From Clostridium sp. UBA4108 (GTDB lineage: Bacteria; Bacillota; Clostridia; Clostridiales; Clostridiaceae): DNA of 64,000 bases. Position numbers and translations under genes: made by a program. The stretch is taken from assembly GCA_002381695.1 (NCBI GenBank), contig DFXM01000022.1, positions 32,559-96,558 on the forward strand, given 5' to 3'. The notes beneath the pieces were generated by a model that was not told the origin of the DNA, did not search any database, and saw nothing but the letters and a program-made list of their open reading frames with translations. Below are positions 54,433 through 63,780 of the stretch, one piece after another (position 1 is the stretch's first letter; every line of letters begins with the position of its first letter).

Positions 54433-56016
54433 GTGAAGCTACATATTAAAATTATAGTTTTTATGGTTATTGTAATAGCTAGTATAATTGGTGGTATGGC
54501 ATGGTGTAGCTATAGGCAAGTAGAGAAAACTATAGAGACGCAGATGGGAAATAATGCAATGGATTTAGCTACAACTATTTCATCTATGGAGGTAATTGCT
54601 GAAACACTAGGCACTACTAAAGATCAGAATATAATACAAAAAAAAGTTGAAGGCTTTAGAAAGGACACTAGATTTAATTATATTATTGTTATGGATATGG
54701 ATGGCATAAAATATTCTTATCCCATTGAACATGACTTAGGTAAAAAATATATAAGTGGTGGTGAGGAAAGAGTATTACATAGAGGGCAAGCTTACATTTC
54801 CAAAGATAAAAATGTTTTAATATCTGCCATTAGAGCCTTTCATCCTATATATTATAAAGGTGAGCAAGTAGGAGCTGTTTTAGTAGGATTATTAACTGAT
54901 ACTGTATATAAAGAAATAAGTCCCCATATAGCAATGTTTAAATTGACTATGTTAATAGGATTTTTAGTAGCTATCATAGGAGCATTATTTTTATCTAATA
55001 CTATAAAAAAGACACTTTTAGGTTTAGAACCTAAGGAAATTGCATTGTTGTTAGCGCAAAGGGACACAGTTATTCACAGTCTAAAGTATGGTATACTAGC
55101 TGTGAATAAGGATGGAAGTATTATTTTAGTAAATAAGACAGCAAAAGAAATATTAGATTTTGATGAAAGTATCATAGAAGGGAACATGTGGAACTTTAAT
55201 TCTAATTATGCTGAACAAATATTAGATGTATATACTACTAAGAAAGCAGTATATAATAAGGAACTTAAAATCGCCACAGGAAAGATTCTTATGTGTAGTC
55301 ACATACCTCTTACTAATTATAAAGATGATATCATTGGAGTGGTTTCTAATTTTGAAGATTTAACAGAAGTTAGAGATATGGCAGAAAGGATAACTGGATT
55401 TAGGAAGATGACCTATGAACTTAGGGCACAAAACCATGAGTTTATGAATAAGCTTCATGTTATTTCAGGATTAATACAATTAGAGGAATATGATAAAGCA
55501 GTAGACTTTATTTCTAATATAGCTCAGGAGAGAGAGGAAATAATGTCTATTATAAATACTAAAATAAAAAACCCAATGGTAGGAGCAATCTTATTGGGAA
55601 AATATAATAAGGCTGTAGAAGCTAAAATTTCTATGGAAATAGATGTTCAATCCACTATAGTAGAGCTTCCTAAGGACATAACTGAAGATGAATTTTGTTC
55701 TGTTATTGGAAATTTAATTGAAAATGCTATTGATGAATTGGTTAAATTTGAAGATGGAGAAATTATTGTAAGATTAAAATCTAATGAACAGGGATTATAT
55801 TTATGGATTCAAGATAATGGACCAGGTATAAGTAAAAAAGTAACAGAAAAAATATTTCAAGAGGGAGTTACAACTAAGAGCGGAGTTAGAGGCTTTGGTC
55901 TTAGTTATGTAAAAAAAATTATAGATAGTGCTGGTGGTAGTATAGAATTAATACAAAACAATGGCACTATATGGGATATATACATACCTATGGAAGGGAG
56001 AAAAGATGATGCTTAA
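54433..56016 (+). CDS. Sensor histidine kinase, CitA/DcuS family
   Basis: A 527-aa kinase. Two helices (about residues 5-28 and 168-190) flank an extracellular PDC/sCache-type domain that reads small carboxylates in this family (FNYIIVMDMDGIKYSYP, GEERVLHRGQAYIS). A cytoplasmic PAS domain follows, then RAQNHEFMNKLHVISGL (His335) and an ATPase domain with GVRGFGLSYVKK. The GTG start at 54433 has GGAGG seven bases upstream. It overlaps its regulator gene. The ligand is unknown but an aromatic or dicarboxylic acid would fit. Confidence 0.9.
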   Translation: MKLHIKIIVFMVIVIASIIGGMAWCSYRQVEKTIETQMGNNAMDLATTISSMEVIAETLGTTKDQNIIQKKVEGFRKDTRFNYIIVMDMDGIKYSYPIEHDLGKKYISGGEERVLHRGQAYISKDKNVLISAIRAFHPIYYKGEQVGAVLVGLLTDTVYKEISPHIAMFKLTMLIGFLVAIIGALFLSNTIKKTLLGLEPKEIALLLAQRDTVIHSLKYGILAVNKDGSIILVNKTAKEILDFDESIIEGNMWNFNSNYAEQILDVYTTKKAVYNKELKIATGKILMCSHIPLTNYKDDIIGVVSNFEDLTEVRDMAERITGFRKMTYELRAQNHEFMNKLHVISGLIQLEEYDKAVDFISNIAQEREEIMSIINTKIKNPMVGAILLGKYNKAVEAKISMEIDVQSTIVELPKDITEDEFCSVIGNLIENAIDELVKFEDGEIIVRLKSNEQGLYLWIQDNGPGISKKVTEKIFQEGVTTKSGVRGFGLSYVKKIIDSAGGSIELIQNNGTIWDIYIPMEGRKDDA

Positions 56017-56695
56017 GGTACTTATAGTAGAGGATGACCCAATGATTAGGGAAATAAATTCAAAGTTTTTAGGAAAAGTAGAAGGATATAAACTTATAGA
56101 TAGCGTTAGTTCTATTGATAAAGCCAAAGAAAGCATATTAAATGAAAAACCGGATTTAATATTACTAGATGTTTTTTTTCCACAAGGGAAAGGGCTTGAC
56201 CTTCTTAAATGGGTAAGAAGAAAAAATTTAAAGTGTGATGCTATTTTAATTACTGCGGATAAAAGTATAGAAACAGTAGAAGATTCCTTTAGATATGGAG
56301 CCGTAGATTATTTGATAAAACCTTTTAAATTTAAGAGATTTCAAGAAGCATTAGAGCAATATAAGGGGAGAAGAAGCAACTTTACAGGAATAAATAATGC
56401 TGAACAAGAAATCATTGATAAATATACGTTAAATAAAGAGAGTGTATATGAAGAAGAAGAATGTATCGAAAACATTAAGGGTTTTAATCGTCATACCTAT
56501 GATAAGCTGATGAAATGTATCTATCAAATGAAGGGTAGTGGATTCACAGCAGAGGAAGTTGCACAAAAAATTGGAGTATCGAGAATCACAGCTAGAAGAT
56601 ATTTAGATTACCTAGAGAAAGAGAAGAAATTAATTATTGAGCTTGAGTATGGAAAGGTTGGTCGTCCGAAAAATCAATATAGAATAATAGAGTAA
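56006..56695 (+). CDS. Response regulator, CitB/DcuR family
   Basis: A 229-aa regulator with a receiver domain (phosphoacceptor Asp55 in LILLDVFFPQGKG, Lys in DYLIKPFKF) and a C-terminal helix-turn-helix of the CitB type (FTAEEVAQKIGVSRITARRY, then GRPKNQYRI). The start is one of two adjacent ATGs (56006 or 56009) after AAGGGAG; it overlaps the kinase gene. It may act at the ATGAACAAA boxes of this region, but this is untested. Confidence 0.9.
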   Translation: MMLKVLIVEDDPMIREINSKFLGKVEGYKLIDSVSSIDKAKESILNEKPDLILLDVFFPQGKGLDLLKWVRRKNLKCDAILITADKSIETVEDSFRYGAVDYLIKPFKFKRFQEALEQYKGRRSNFTGINNAEQEIIDKYTLNKESVYEEEECIENIKGFNRHTYDKLMKCIYQMKGSGFTAEEVAQKIGVSRITARRYLDYLEKEKKLIIELEYGKVGRPKNQYRIIE

Positions 56696-56883
56696 GTGAA
56701 CATAAATAGTAAAAAGAGAACAGGTGAAGTGAGATTAAAAGTTGTGTTGAATAAAATCTATGATAGGAGATTTGAAATAGGTATATTTATACTGACTTCT
56801 AACTATAGTCAACATAAACACCTTTTATAAATATACTGGAGTATGTAATTAAATTTTAAAGTATATTTAGAGGTGAAAGGATC

Positions 56884-58482
56884 ATGACAAAGAAAATAAT
56901 GATAGCAAGTGCAATTCGTAAAGAAAATCAGATATTAAAAGAATTTTTAAAATCTCTAGATGAACTAGAAAAAGGAGATTTTCATATAGCATATTGTTTT
57001 ATAGACGATAACGAAGATGCTGAATCATCTAAACTCATTAAGGATTTTGTGGGCAGAAATAATGCAAGGATATTGAAAGTAAATAATACTTCAATTATTC
57101 AAGATAAATATATTTGTAATGATATTACTCATAGGTGGACAAATAGTTTGATAGATAAAATTATTATATTAAAGAATTCAATTATAGAATTTTTTCTATC
57201 AACTTCCTATGAGTATTTATTTTTTGTAGATTCTGATTTAGTGCTACACCCTGAAACTTTAAAATCTTTGGTTTCTCAGAATAAGGATATAATCTCAAAT
57301 ATATTTTGGACTAAGTGGGTACCTAATGGAGAAGAGTTGCCACAGGTCTGGTTAAAGGATTTTTATACTATGTATAATGCTCATATGATGCGAGGCATGA
57401 CGGAGGAAGAAATAGCTAAAGAAACTGGAGACTTTTTAAACATCCTCAAGAACCCAGGGGTGTATAGAATTGGTGGATTAGGAGCTTGTACATTAATAAA
57501 AAGAGCTCCCCTGGAAAAAGGAGTTAATTTTAGTGAAATATATAATATATCCTTTTGGGGAGAGGATAGATATTTTTCTTTAAGGGCAGTTGCTTATGGA
57601 TATGAGTTATATGTAGATACTCATTATCCAGCTTATCATATTTACAGAATAGAAGAACTTAGAGGAGTAAAAGATTTTAAGGCAAAATATAAGGTTACTG
57701 ATTTAGAACAAAAAGAGGATAGAGGTAAAGATATTATAGAGAGTAACATCATATCCACACCTTTTATTAGAAAGTCTAAGGAGAAAAATAAATTAACATT
57801 ATCTATGGTAGTTAAAAATGAAGAGGGAAGGTACTTAGAAGAAGCATTAATGCAGCATAGGAAATATATAGACGAGGCTGTAATTATAGATGATGGAAGT
57901 ACAGATAAAACTGTTGAAATTATTAAGGATATATTAGGAGATAAAAAGCTTATCTTAATACAGAATACAGAATCAGGATTTAAAAATGAGATTAATCTTA
58001 GAATGCAACAATGGAGAGAGACCTTAAAGACTGAACCAGATTGGATATTAAATTTAGATGGGGATGAGATATTTGAGAGAAGCTTTAATGAAGCAATAAG
58101 AGATTTGATAGATAGAGATCTAGATATAGATGGATATGGTTTTAGGTTATATGATTTCTGGGATATGGAGCATTATAGAGATGATAATTTGTGGTTTGCA
58201 CATAGGACCTATAGAACCTTTTTAATAAGATATCAAGAGAACTTTAATTATAAATGGATAGAAACTCCACAGCACTGTGGAAGATTGCCTTATAATATAA
58301 CGGATTTAAAGATACTACCTTGCCAATATAGATTAAAGCATTACGGATGGGCAAAGGAAGAGGATAGAGTTAAAAAATATGAGAGATATATGAGATTAGA
58401 TCCTGAGGGCAAATTCGGAAATTTTCATCAATACAAGTCTATATTAGATAAAGAACCTCATCTAGAAACTTGGATAGAATAG
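56884..58482 (+). CDS. Two-domain glycosyltransferase
   Basis: A 532-aa protein. Residues 1-290 form a GT-A-like domain (MIASAIRKENQILKEFLKSL, YLFFVDSDLVL with DxD-type Asp). Residues 300-532 are a GT2 domain, LTLSMVVKNEEGRYLEEAL, VIIDDGSTDKTVEII and WILNLDGDEIFE. No signal peptide or membrane helix. AGAGGTGAAAGG precedes the ATG. Bacterial proteins of this form often decorate surface glycans or flagellin; its target is unknown. The gene is monocistronic. Confidence 0.82.
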   Translation: MTKKIMIASAIRKENQILKEFLKSLDELEKGDFHIAYCFIDDNEDAESSKLIKDFVGRNNARILKVNNTSIIQDKYICNDITHRWTNSLIDKIIILKNSIIEFFLSTSYEYLFFVDSDLVLHPETLKSLVSQNKDIISNIFWTKWVPNGEELPQVWLKDFYTMYNAHMMRGMTEEEIAKETGDFLNILKNPGVYRIGGLGACTLIKRAPLEKGVNFSEIYNISFWGEDRYFSLRAVAYGYELYVDTHYPAYHIYRIEELRGVKDFKAKYKVTDLEQKEDRGKDIIESNIISTPFIRKSKEKNKLTLSMVVKNEEGRYLEEALMQHRKYIDEAVIIDDGSTDKTVEIIKDILGDKKLILIQNTESGFKNEINLRMQQWRETLKTEPDWILNLDGDEIFERSFNEAIRDLIDRDLDIDGYGFRLYDFWDMEHYRDDNLWFAHRTYRTFLIRYQENFNYKWIETPQHCGRLPYNITDLKILPCQYRLKHYGWAKEEDRVKKYERYMRLDPEGKFGNFHQYKSILDKEPHLETWIE

Positions 58483-58594
58483 ATTCCATAATTTACAAAA
58501 ACATTTATTGGTGATATTATAAATATATAAGTAAATAATTAGTATTAATGGAATTGTGAGTATTAATACAAAACTTTGAAAGGGGAATGTCTTT

Positions 58595-58615
58595 ATGACC
58601 GCATCTAAACATTGA
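58595..58615 (+). CDS. Possible six-codon leader peptide upstream of the MFS gene
   Basis: AAAGGGGAATGTCTTTATG gives a ribosome site for an ORF reading MTASKH and a stop. Downstream, AACCT near 58639 can pair with AGGTT near 58652, and TGACAA near 58621 with TTGTCG near 58661, making a hairpin shortly before the MFS ribosome site. The layout recalls translation- or transcription-attenuated drug-resistance genes, but it is not a known leader. Confidence 0.35.
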   Translation: MTASKH

Positions 58616-58690
58616 TTATATGACAATATAAAGTTTTAAAACCTGCATTAGTAAGGTTTATTTGTCGTACGATGAGATGGAGGATGTAAC

Positions 58691-59845
58691 ATGAAGAATA
58701 AAAATAAATATGTATTGTATTTTATTGCCTTTTTTCAAGGTTTAGTTTTTTACGGGGCTTTTGCCACTATATTTAGATTAAATAGAGGATTACAGTTAAG
58801 TGATATATTCTTTTTAGAGAGTATATTTGTAATACTTATGATGATATTTGAAATTCCCTGGGGAATAATAGGAGATAAATTAGGGTATAAAAAAACTTTA
58901 ATAATGTCTTATGGAATATTTTTATTATCAAAAATAGCTTTTTATTATGCACATTCTTTTAGTGGATTTTTACTAGAGGCTATTTTAGGCGCAATAGCTA
59001 TATCTGGTATATCTGGATGTGATAGTGCCATATTATATTCGTCTATAGACAAGGATGATAGCGAGAAGATTTTCGGCAGATATGGGGCTTTTGGAACTGC
59101 TGGTTTTTTAGTGTCTTCACTGATAAGTGGAATAATGGTAGAGCACTCTTTAGATTTATTAGCTTTTGCTACAATAATTCCATATATAATAGCATTTATA
59201 TTAAGTTTTTTCCTTATAGATATCAAGATTGATGATGGAGAAAGAAGAGAGGGCATAAAAGATACTTTTAAATTAGCTTTTACTAATAAAAGAATTCTCA
59301 TATTTATAATAGGTATAGCAGTATTAAGTGAAACTACACATAGTATCTGCGTATTCTTGAATCAACCTCTTTATATAAAAAGTGGTATAGATATGAAGTG
59401 GTTTGGTATATTAACTGCATTAATGCAGGTGGCAACTTTTATATCTATAAAATCTCATAAAATAAAGAGATATATGGGAGATAAAAGTGTATATCTATTA
59501 TCTATAATTTTAGTTATAGTAAGCAATGTATTTTTGATATTCAGTTCAAGTTGGTATGTAACCATTATATTAATATTTATAATAGAAGGCGCTTTTGCCT
59601 TAACTCAACCGCTAACAGAGACCATAAAAAATAAAAGTATAAATTCTTTAAATAGAGCTACTATTTTGTCTTCATATGCAATGATAGGAAATATCGTATC
59701 AGCTATAAGTAACGGAATTATAGGAATCACGGCAGAGATATCATTACAAGCTGCATTGATATGTTGTGTAGTTCTCAATTTTATGGTAATAGGAATAATG
59801 TATTTTGCTATAAGAAATCTGGAAAACACAAATATTAAAATATAA
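58691..59845 (+). CDS. MFS transporter
   Basis: A 384-aa major facilitator with twelve predicted helices. The loop after helix two is GIIGDKLGYKKTLIMSYG, and the helix four-five region SGISGCDSAILYSSI is typical of the MFS_1 drug-exporter-like group. GATGGAGGAT precedes the ATG. A possible leader peptide lies upstream and a terminator follows. A drug or metabolite export role is likely; no substrate can be named. Confidence 0.82.
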   Translation: MKNKNKYVLYFIAFFQGLVFYGAFATIFRLNRGLQLSDIFFLESIFVILMMIFEIPWGIIGDKLGYKKTLIMSYGIFLLSKIAFYYAHSFSGFLLEAILGAIAISGISGCDSAILYSSIDKDDSEKIFGRYGAFGTAGFLVSSLISGIMVEHSLDLLAFATIIPYIIAFILSFFLIDIKIDDGERREGIKDTFKLAFTNKRILIFIIGIAVLSETTHSICVFLNQPLYIKSGIDMKWFGILTALMQVATFISIKSHKIKRYMGDKSVYLLSIILVIVSNVFLIFSSSWYVTIILIFIIEGAFALTQPLTETIKNKSINSLNRATILSSYAMIGNIVSAISNGIIGITAEISLQAALICCVVLNFMVIGIMYFAIRNLENTNIKI

Positions 59846-59852
59846 GATTTAA

Positions 59853-59880
59853 GCCACCTCTAAATAGAGGTGGCCTTTTA
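59853..59880 (+). terminator. Terminator after the MFS gene
   Basis: GCCACCTCT at 59853-59861 pairs perfectly with AGAGGTGGC at 59866-59874 around AAAT; CTTTTA follows. Confidence 0.88.
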
Positions 59881-59909
59881 TCTGAAATTACATCTAAACT
59901 AAAGATGTA

Positions 59910-60755
59910 TTAAGTTGATTCAGCTATTAATTTATATAAAAACAATAGCACATCTTCAGTTAATTTTTGTTTTTTTTCTTCTAGGGATTCGTCACTGTAG
60001 CATAAATTTTTAATTTCATTCTTCCAAGTCATCATGTCTTCAGATTTTGGATTTACTACTTTACAAATTATAGTAGAAGAAATGTTTTTTCTCTTACATT
60101 CTTGGTAAATCTTATCATTAGAAATATTAAGAGATGCCATGACTTTATAATAAAATAAATCTTTATTATCAGAAGTAAAAAAGGTATCAGAGTTTAAAAT
60201 TATTATAAAGTCAGTAAATTCCTTTAATATTATAGTATATAAATCTCGTGTTTGTTCTTCATTTATATTTGATATATTGTGAGATAATTCATTTATATCT
60301 AAAGGCAATTGAAATTTTATATCATTAGGTTTGAATAATGAATCAATTACAGTATTATCAAATTGCTTTAATATCATATTCCGAATAGCAGGAGGTATAG
60401 GAACTCCTAGAAGGGTTAAATTTTCAAGTACACTTAATCCTTCAGTTATAATTAAATAGGTAGTAATGGCGTGGGTTATAACAACTGTATTTACTATTGA
60501 GGAAATTCCTATTTCTAGTAAACGTACCACTAGTATGGCTAGAAAATAAGTTATAACTTTTCCAATACCGCTTTTTATTCCTGAACTGCTAAATTTCTTC
60601 ATTCTAATTGCATATGCAATTCCAGTAAAAGTATCAAGAAACAGCATAGTAATTAAAATATAAATTGGAATTTGAAATGGTGAAAATATGGTTATAAGAG
60701 TTGTAGCTAAAAGTTTCATTGGCCACCAACTAAATACTCTATCTAGTTCATACAT
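59910..60755 (-). CDS. Holin-family (phage_holin_4/TcdE-like) protein with a long C-terminal domain
   Basis: A 281-aa protein. The first 140 residues are a holin-4-type module with about four hydrophobic segments (IPIYILITMLFLDTFTGIAY, SSSGIKSGIGKVITYF). Normal holins of this group are 130-160 aa. The last 140 residues are soluble and not recognised (DINELSHNISNINEEQTRDL and onward). The ATG at 60755 follows TAGGTG. No lysin or phage gene is nearby. It may be a co-opted toxin-export or membrane-lesion protein rather than a phage remnant. Confidence 0.7.
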   Translation of the reverse strand: MYELDRVFSWWPMKLLATTLITIFSPFQIPIYILITMLFLDTFTGIAYAIRMKKFSSSGIKSGIGKVITYFLAILVVRLLEIGISSIVNTVVITHAITTYLIITEGLSVLENLTLLGVPIPPAIRNMILKQFDNTVIDSLFKPNDIKFQLPLDINELSHNISNINEEQTRDLYTIILKEFTDFIIILNSDTFFTSDNKDLFYYKVMASLNISNDKIYQECKRKNISSTIICKVVNPKSEDMMTWKNEIKNLCYSDESLEEKKQKLTEDVLLFLYKLIAEST

Positions 60756-61034
60756 AATCAACACCTATAATCCTTTGAATTAGAAGCAAAAATATATCTT
60801 AATTTTCAATAGTACTTCTTTTCATCTAAGATATAAGATTAACGAAGATTGAGGAATTAGCAATAAAGTGGAATTTAACTTATGAATTAATTTGAAAAGA
60901 AGGGCTATGAAAAAAATAAGACGAATACAATAACCAGTTTAAACTTAACCAGTTAAACTTATTCTAATATAGTTTATGCTATGAAGGAGCAAAGGTGTAA
61001 ATATTTATTTTAGGTTGTTAGATATTTAAAAAAT

Positions 61035-61087
61035 TGGCTTTGTTTTAATACATTATTAAATTTAGGTCCACATATTAAACAAAGCCA
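61035..61087 (-). terminator. Terminator of the CoA-disulfide-reductase gene (minus strand)
   Basis: TGGCTTTGTTTTAATA at 61035-61050 and TATTAAACAAAGCCA at 61073-61087 are inverted, with a 22-base loop and a T-run in the minus-strand direction. The rest of 60756-61108 shows no gene. Confidence 0.6.
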
Positions 61088-61108
61088 TTTTAAAAGAATC
61101 CTGATTAA

Positions 61109-63586
61109 CTAAATAAATAAATTTAATCCAGAGTCTTCAGTAGATGCTAAGTAAGAAGCAACTCCACCTATTTCAACGCCATCAATAAACTCTTCCTTTT
61201 TAATTCCCATTAAATCCATAGACATAGAGCAAGCAACTATCTTAACCCCCATATTTATAGCATTCAATATAAGAGTATCTAGGCTATCTACATTATTTTT
61301 ATCCATTATGTGTTTAATCATCTTAGGCCCCATACCAGCCATATTCATTTTAGATAATGGAAGTTTTCCAGTGTTACTAGGAAGCATAATATCAAACATC
61401 TTTTCCATGGTATCCTTTTTAACAGAAGGTTTTTCTTTTTTCTTGAGGATATTTAACCCCCAGAAGGTAAAGAACATGGTAACAGGTTTTCCCATAGACG
61501 CTGCACCAGTAGCTATTATAAATGAAGCTATTGCTTTATCTAAATCCCCACTGAAGACTACCATAGTAGCACCATCCTTATCAGACTTTGTAATAGCAAC
61601 AGTATCCTTGTTAGCTGAAGTGCAGTTATAACCTTTTTGTATCCAAGCTATAAAGGCTTTTTTATCTTTATTGAAATCACTTTCCAGTAGGGTATTACCT
61701 GTTTTATCACACCAACTTTGAATGTCCTTCTTAAAACCAGGGTCAGTAGCTCTAACCTCAAGGATGTCTCCATCCTTTAATTTATTCATCTCTTCAAACA
61801 CTTTTCGAATTGGACCAGGGCACTGTAATCCACAAGCATCTAAGGTTATACTGGCCTTTTTTAGGGAAGTTGTATCTATTTTATTATCACATTCAATTAT
61901 AGGTTTTTCAAAAGAGCAAGAATTATTTTTTAAAGTAGGCTTTACTTTAGTTACAGAATAAGTTTTGTATCCACCATCAAGGTTTATGCATTTATATCCA
62001 AGCTGAGCAAGAATTCTGCAGGCTATATATCCACGAAGTCCAACTTGGCAATAGATATATATAGTTTTATCCATTGGAATTTTATCTAGATTTTTTCTTA
62101 TAGTACCTAATGGTATGTTTATTGAATTTTCTAAGGCACCAGTTGAAAATTCAAGAGGTTCCCTTACATCAAGGATAAATTCTTTCTCTTTAATTAAATC
62201 ATCTACTTCATACCATTGAAAAGTATCTACCATGTCTTCTAGTATATTAGAAGCTACATAACCAGCCATATTAACAGGATCTTTTGCAGAAGAGTATGGT
62301 GGAGCGTAACAAGTTTCTAAATCAGGTAAATCAAATACTGTAAGCTTTCCTTTAATAGCAGTGGCAATAACATCAATACGCTTTTCTACTCCATCTAGCC
62401 CAACCCCTTGAGCACCTAATATTCTGCCATCTTTAGGAGCAAATATTAATTTTAGTGAAACAGGGAAGGCACCAGGATAATAACTAGCATGAGAAGCGGG
62501 GTGAATATGAACAACCTTGTAGTCCATTCCAAGTCTCATTAAGGTTTTCTCATTATTACCAGTGGTTGCTACAGTTAAATCAAAGACCTTAGCTACTGAA
62601 GAACCAAGAGTTCCAGGATATTTAGTCATCTTCCCAGATATATTATCGGCCACAATTCTTCCTTGTCTGTTAGCAGGCCATGCTAATGGAATCATAGTAG
62701 GTTTTCCATTTATAAAGTCAATTACTTCTACTGCATCACCTACGGCATAAATATTTTCATCAGAAGTTTTCATGTATTCATTAACAATTATAGCTTTTCT
62801 TCCATTTACTTCAAGTCCTGCATCCACGGCAATTTTACTTTCAGGCTGTACCCCAATTGATAAAATAATCATGTCAGTAGATATTTCTCTTCCACTATTT
62901 AATATGATCTTGCCTCCATTGCTTTCAAAGGCTTTAATTCCATCTTCAAGAATTAAATTTACCCCCTTGTCAATTAGATGCTCATGAACTATGGAAGCCA
63001 TTTCAAAATCTAAAGGTGCCATAACTTGGTTTGCCATTTCTACTAGGGTTACACAAACTCCTCTGTCATGAAGATTTTCTGCCATTTCTAGTCCAATAAA
63101 ACCTCCACCTATTATAACTGCGTCCTTAGGTTTATTATCATCCACAAAAACTTTTATTTTATCAGTATCTGGTATGTTCCTAAGGGTGAATATATTATTA
63201 GCTTCTTTAAGTCCTGGAATAGGAGGAGTAATTGGTTTAGCGCCAGGCGATAGTACTAAAACATCATAACTTTCTTCATAGATTTCATTTGTATCAGCCT
63301 TTTTTACAGTTACTGATTTATCCTCTCTATTTATTTTTATAACTTCACTAAAATTTCTTATATCCATATTAAATCTATTTGACATACCTTCAACAGTTTG
63401 AACTAAGAGTTTATTTCTTTCAGTAATGGTTTCTCCTATATAATAAGGAAGTCCACAGTTTGCGAAGGAAATATATTCGCCTTTTTCAAACATGATAATT
63501 TCAAAAGATTCATCTAATCGTCTAAGACGAGCAGCTGTAGAAGCTCCTCCAGCAACGCCACCAACAATAATAATTTTTTTACTCAT
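61109..63586 (-). CDS. CoA-disulfide reductase/rhodanese/TusA/DsrE fusion protein
   Basis: An 825-aa four-module enzyme. Residues 1-445 are an FAD/NAD(P)H disulfide reductase (IIIVGGVAGGASTAARLRR, redox Cys in SFANCGLPYYIG). Residues about 455-550 are a rhodanese domain (catalytic Cys in YIYCQVGLRG). Residues about 575-650 are TusA-like (LDACGLQCPGPIRKV). The C-terminal part is DsrE/F-like with CSMSMDLMGI. Such fusions reduce CoA-persulfide or polysulfide and relay sulfane sulfur. The ATG at 63586 follows AAAGGGG. An ArsR gene lies upstream on the same strand. Confidence 0.92.
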   Translation of the reverse strand: MSKKIIIVGGVAGGASTAARLRRLDESFEIIMFEKGEYISFANCGLPYYIGETITERNKLLVQTVEGMSNRFNMDIRNFSEVIKINREDKSVTVKKADTNEIYEESYDVLVLSPGAKPITPPIPGLKEANNIFTLRNIPDTDKIKVFVDDNKPKDAVIIGGGFIGLEMAENLHDRGVCVTLVEMANQVMAPLDFEMASIVHEHLIDKGVNLILEDGIKAFESNGGKIILNSGREISTDMIILSIGVQPESKIAVDAGLEVNGRKAIIVNEYMKTSDENIYAVGDAVEVIDFINGKPTMIPLAWPANRQGRIVADNISGKMTKYPGTLGSSVAKVFDLTVATTGNNEKTLMRLGMDYKVVHIHPASHASYYPGAFPVSLKLIFAPKDGRILGAQGVGLDGVEKRIDVIATAIKGKLTVFDLPDLETCYAPPYSSAKDPVNMAGYVASNILEDMVDTFQWYEVDDLIKEKEFILDVREPLEFSTGALENSINIPLGTIRKNLDKIPMDKTIYIYCQVGLRGYIACRILAQLGYKCINLDGGYKTYSVTKVKPTLKNNSCSFEKPIIECDNKIDTTSLKKASITLDACGLQCPGPIRKVFEEMNKLKDGDILEVRATDPGFKKDIQSWCDKTGNTLLESDFNKDKKAFIAWIQKGYNCTSANKDTVAITKSDKDGATMVVFSGDLDKAIASFIIATGAASMGKPVTMFFTFWGLNILKKKEKPSVKKDTMEKMFDIMLPSNTGKLPLSKMNMAGMGPKMIKHIMDKNNVDSLDTLILNAINMGVKIVACSMSMDLMGIKKEEFIDGVEIGGVASYLASTEDSGLNLFI

Positions 63587-63660
63587 AAAAAATACCCCTT
63601 TCATAAAAATTCATATAATTAAATTAAAACATTATAATATTCAAATTTTACGATTTAATA

Positions 63661-63700
63661 TTTATTTAAAAAGAAGTCTTTAATATTAGTGACTCCTTTT
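63661..63700 (-). terminator. Probable terminator of the ArsR gene
   Basis: On the minus strand AAGGAGTC pairs, with one wobble, with GACTTCTT around a twelve-base loop, then T-rich sequence. Just beyond, CAATATTG occurs at 63713-63720 and 63728-63735, a possible operator. Confidence 0.5.
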
Positions 63701-63780
63701 AAGATGAAACTACAATATTGTTATAACCAATATTGATATTATTTTAATAATTATTTATTAAGCATTATAATTTATAAATC

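Noticed and set aside
56696..56883. Small gene between the CitB regulator and the glycosyltransferase
   Set aside because: No ORF with a ribosome site and no stable hairpin was found; treated as spacer.
59910..60755. Prophage remnant
   Set aside because: Only the holin-like gene is present; no lysin, integrase, tail or attachment repeats were found nearby.
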